The notes under the pieces are model-generated. The model was given only the letters and a program-made list of their open reading frames with translations, did not search any database and was not told the DNA's origin. This document shows positions 62,301 through 64,000 of a stretch of DNA of 64,000 nt, one piece after another (positions within the stretch are counted from its first letter, which is position 1; each line of letters opens with the position of its first letter). The translations under genes were made by a program, and so were the position numbers. Source of the stretch: Undaria pinnatifida (lineage: Eukaryota > Sar > Phaeophyceae > Laminariales > Alariaceae); the NCBI GenBank assembly GCA_012845835.1, contig JABAKD010000025.1, positions 13,027,264-13,091,263 of the forward strand, read 5' to 3'.

Positions 62301-64000
62301 CTAACAAGCCTCCAACAACACTGGCAACTCCCAAAAGCAATTTACGACGGAAAACTTATATCCCCAAAAAAAGTCACGGTGTTTCTCAAAACTCTCACGA
62401 GCAATCGCCTTGGTGAGAATGTCCGCATGTTGATCCTCCGTCCTTAAGTACTTGACGCATAAATCTCCTTTTCCCACCAACTCGCGCAGGAAGTGGTACC
62501 TCACATCGATGTGCTTGCTGTTTGACGAACTCAGTGGGTTTTTGGCCAAGTCAATCGCCCCTTTGTTGTCTTCAAACACTCCAATGCTCGGCGATCCAAG
62601 ACTAGGCATCAAGAAAACCAAGACTCCTCTCACGTACAGGGCCTCCTTCACCCCGTCGGCCATCGCTACGTACTCGGCCTCAGTGGTGGAGAGCGTAACG
62701 CATTTCTGCGTCCTAGAAAACCAAGATACGAGCGTTCCTCCGCAGCAAACAGCTACACCAGATACCGAACGCCTGTCCTCGGCCTTGTGGGCGTAGTCTG
62801 CGTCTACGTACGTCTCTAGGTCGTATTCCAACTGTACATCCCCCAACTTACTCTCTTTCCTGAAAGTCAAGCCCAAGTGGGCTGTAGCGCTCAAGTACTC
62901 GAGAACCTTCCTAGCAGCCTTCACGTGTACTTCCTTAGGATCGTGCGAGAACCGCGCAATCGCTCGCACTGCGTTTGAGATGTCAGGTCTCGTCTGGTTC
63001 GCAATCCACATCAAACTCCCCACAATTTCACGGAAATTCGCGTCCACCACAGGTTCCTCATCACTCACGTACCTGAGGTCCAACGACGGTGAAGCGGGGA
63101 TGGGGCTGGTCTTAGTGATACCGAAACGGTCGACAACGTTTCGGATGAACTGAGTCTGTGAAATCTCCAAGGTTCCCTTCTCACGATTCCTCCTGTACTC
63201 GCTACCCATGTACCACGTAACCTCGCCCAGATGTTTTGTAGGGAATCTCTTATTGAGATCAGCTACTACCGAATCCGTCACCCCCTTGGTCGCTGCGATC
63301 TTGATGTCGTCCACGTGGACCACCAGCATCGCCACAACCGCGTCATTCAACATTAGTCGAAACACGCACGGGTCTACCAAGCACTGCTCAAACCCACACT
63401 CTACTAGGGCTGACGACAGTAGCTTGTACCATGAGCGGCCACTCTGCTTCAGCCCGTAAAGGGCTTTGTTGAGTAGGACTACCTTACCGGACATCTCGCC
63501 ACAACCGCGAGGAAGTCTCAAGAAAATCTCGGTATCCAACTCTGCCTGAATAAAGGCCTGGTCAACGTCCAAGTGTCTCAAGTCCCAATCAAGCTTGCAC
63601 GCCATTGCTGCAATGAGTCTGTTAGACGTGGTCGAGGCAGTGGGGGCAAAAGTCTCGAAGTAGTCAACTCCCTCTACCTGACTATAGCCCTTAGCTACCA
63701 ACCGTGCCTTAGCTCTATCAATCATGCCGTGCGCGTCGCTCTTCCACTTCAAGAGCCACTTTGACTCTACGATATTGTTACTGGCGGGAAGTTCAGAAAC
63801 CTCCACAAACGTTCCAGCAGCTTCGAGTCCATCAAACTCCGATCTCATCGCGTCCATCCAAACGTCCGAATGCTTCGACTTACGAGCTGCGGTGTATGAC
63901 GTTGGTTCCGGTTCAGCCTCTTTGACAAGGCAATCCGGCAACTTCGTCTTCTTACACTCCGCTTCATTCGCCGCCAGTAGCGCCTGGAACACACGGCCTC
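62301..64000 (-). CDS. Copia polyprotein: reverse transcriptase and RNase H (partial)
   Basis: Open from the window edge to the stop at 62,301; the codon at 63,992 is an internal GTG, not a start. Counting from there, RT begins around residue 45 (VWMDAMRSEFDGLEAAGTF) and carries LDVDQAFIQAELD (141-153) and the copia catalytic motif VVHVDDIKIA (224-233), both with their aspartates. RNase H carries YVDADYAH (395-402), TEAEYVAM (437-444), EDNKGAIDLAKNP (474-486) and SKHIDVRYHF (492-501), so its acidic and histidine residues are all present. These enzymes copy the element's RNA to DNA inside virus-like particles. Protease and integrase lie out of view. Confidence 0.95.
   Translation of the reverse strand, partial: GRVFQALLAANEAECKKTKLPDCLVKEAEPEPTSYTAARKSKHSDVWMDAMRSEFDGLEAAGTFVEVSELPASNNIVESKWLLKWKSDAHGMIDRAKARLVAKGYSQVEGVDYFETFAPTASTTSNRLIAAMACKLDWDLRHLDVDQAFIQAELDTEIFLRLPRGCGEMSGKVVLLNKALYGLKQSGRSWYKLLSSALVECGFEQCLVDPCVFRLMLNDAVVAMLVVHVDDIKIAATKGVTDSVVADLNKRFPTKHLGEVTWYMGSEYRRNREKGTLEISQTQFIRNVVDRFGITKTSPIPASPSLDLRYVSDEEPVVDANFREIVGSLMWIANQTRPDISNAVRAIARFSHDPKEVHVKAARKVLEYLSATAHLGLTFRKESKLGDVQLEYDLETYVDADYAHKAEDRRSVSGVAVCCGGTLVSWFSRTQKCVTLSTTEAEYVAMADGVKEALYVRGVLVFLMPSLGSPSIGVFEDNKGAIDLAKNPLSSSNSKHIDVRYHFLRELVGKGDLCVKYLRTEDQHADILTKAIARESFEKHRDFFWGYKFSVVNCFWELPVLLEAC

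Larger units (their letters stand above)
61843..64000 (-). mobile_element. Ty1/copia retrotransposon, 3' part
   Basis: A minus-strand element leaving the window at the right edge. The 3' LTR (61,843-62,279) and an uninterrupted RT-RNase H frame are inside. Gag, protease and integrase must lie to the right, beyond position 64,000. The frame has no stop or frameshift over more than 560 codons and all visible catalytic residues are kept, in contrast to every other element in the window, so it is probably a young insertion. Confidence 0.88.

Noticed and set aside
1-64000. CRISPR arrays or bacterial operons
   Set aside because: No regularly spaced identical short repeats with unique spacers and no ribosome-binding-site-led gene clusters were seen; the content is eukaryotic.

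Overview
The window looks like nuclear DNA of a photosynthetic stramenopile, most likely a brown alga. The best clue is a minus-strand gene (40,859-42,721) with eleven tandem EsV-1-7 repeats, a cysteine/histidine motif known mainly from Ectocarpus and its relatives and from the phaeovirus EsV-1. The rest fits a gene-poor, repeat-rich eukaryotic region: broken Ty3/gypsy, Ty1/copia and Helitron elements, inverted-repeat elements, a probable SINE family, microsatellites and G/C homopolymers. I saw no bacterial operons, no CRISPR array, and no rRNA or tRNA gene I can defend.

Layout. 1-1.4 kb: mostly nothing, then a retroelement gag scrap. 2.1-5.3 kb: a decayed Helitron Rep/helicase gene. 6-11.5 kb: small tandem and dispersed repeats. 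11.5-18.36 kb: plus-strand Ty3/gypsy copy 1, with a 269-bp 5' LTR, a frameshifted NADAR domain, a deletion that removes reverse transcriptase, then RNase H remnant, integrase, chromodomain-like segment, a Tudor/Agenet-like tail and a truncated 3' LTR. 18.36-23.45 kb: a second, unrelated gypsy element on the minus strand (gag, protease, RT, RNase H), cut off inside its integrase exactly where the plus-strand LTR stops. 24-31 kb: degenerate repeats, a SINE-like unit, two possible small genes and a large inverted-repeat element. 31.7-36.0 kb: plus-strand gypsy copy 2 of the copy-1 family, 5' truncated, with an intact 3' LTR. 36-40.8 kb: small dispersed repeats. 40.9-42.7 kb: the EsV-1-7 gene, the only convincing host gene. 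43-61.8 kb: no recognisable genes, several repeat families. 61.8-64 kb: 3' half of an apparently undamaged copia element running off the right edge.

How it fits together. The window is best read as a transposon graveyard around one host regulatory-type gene. The most unusual content is the plus-strand gypsy family: it couples an N-terminal NADAR domain (a family that cleaves N-glycosidic bonds, including removal of ADP-ribose from nucleic-acid guanine) to a pol module ending in chromodomain-like and Tudor-like segments. Both copies here are dead and share one integrase frameshift. Repeat relationships were found by eye; no alignment or search was run.
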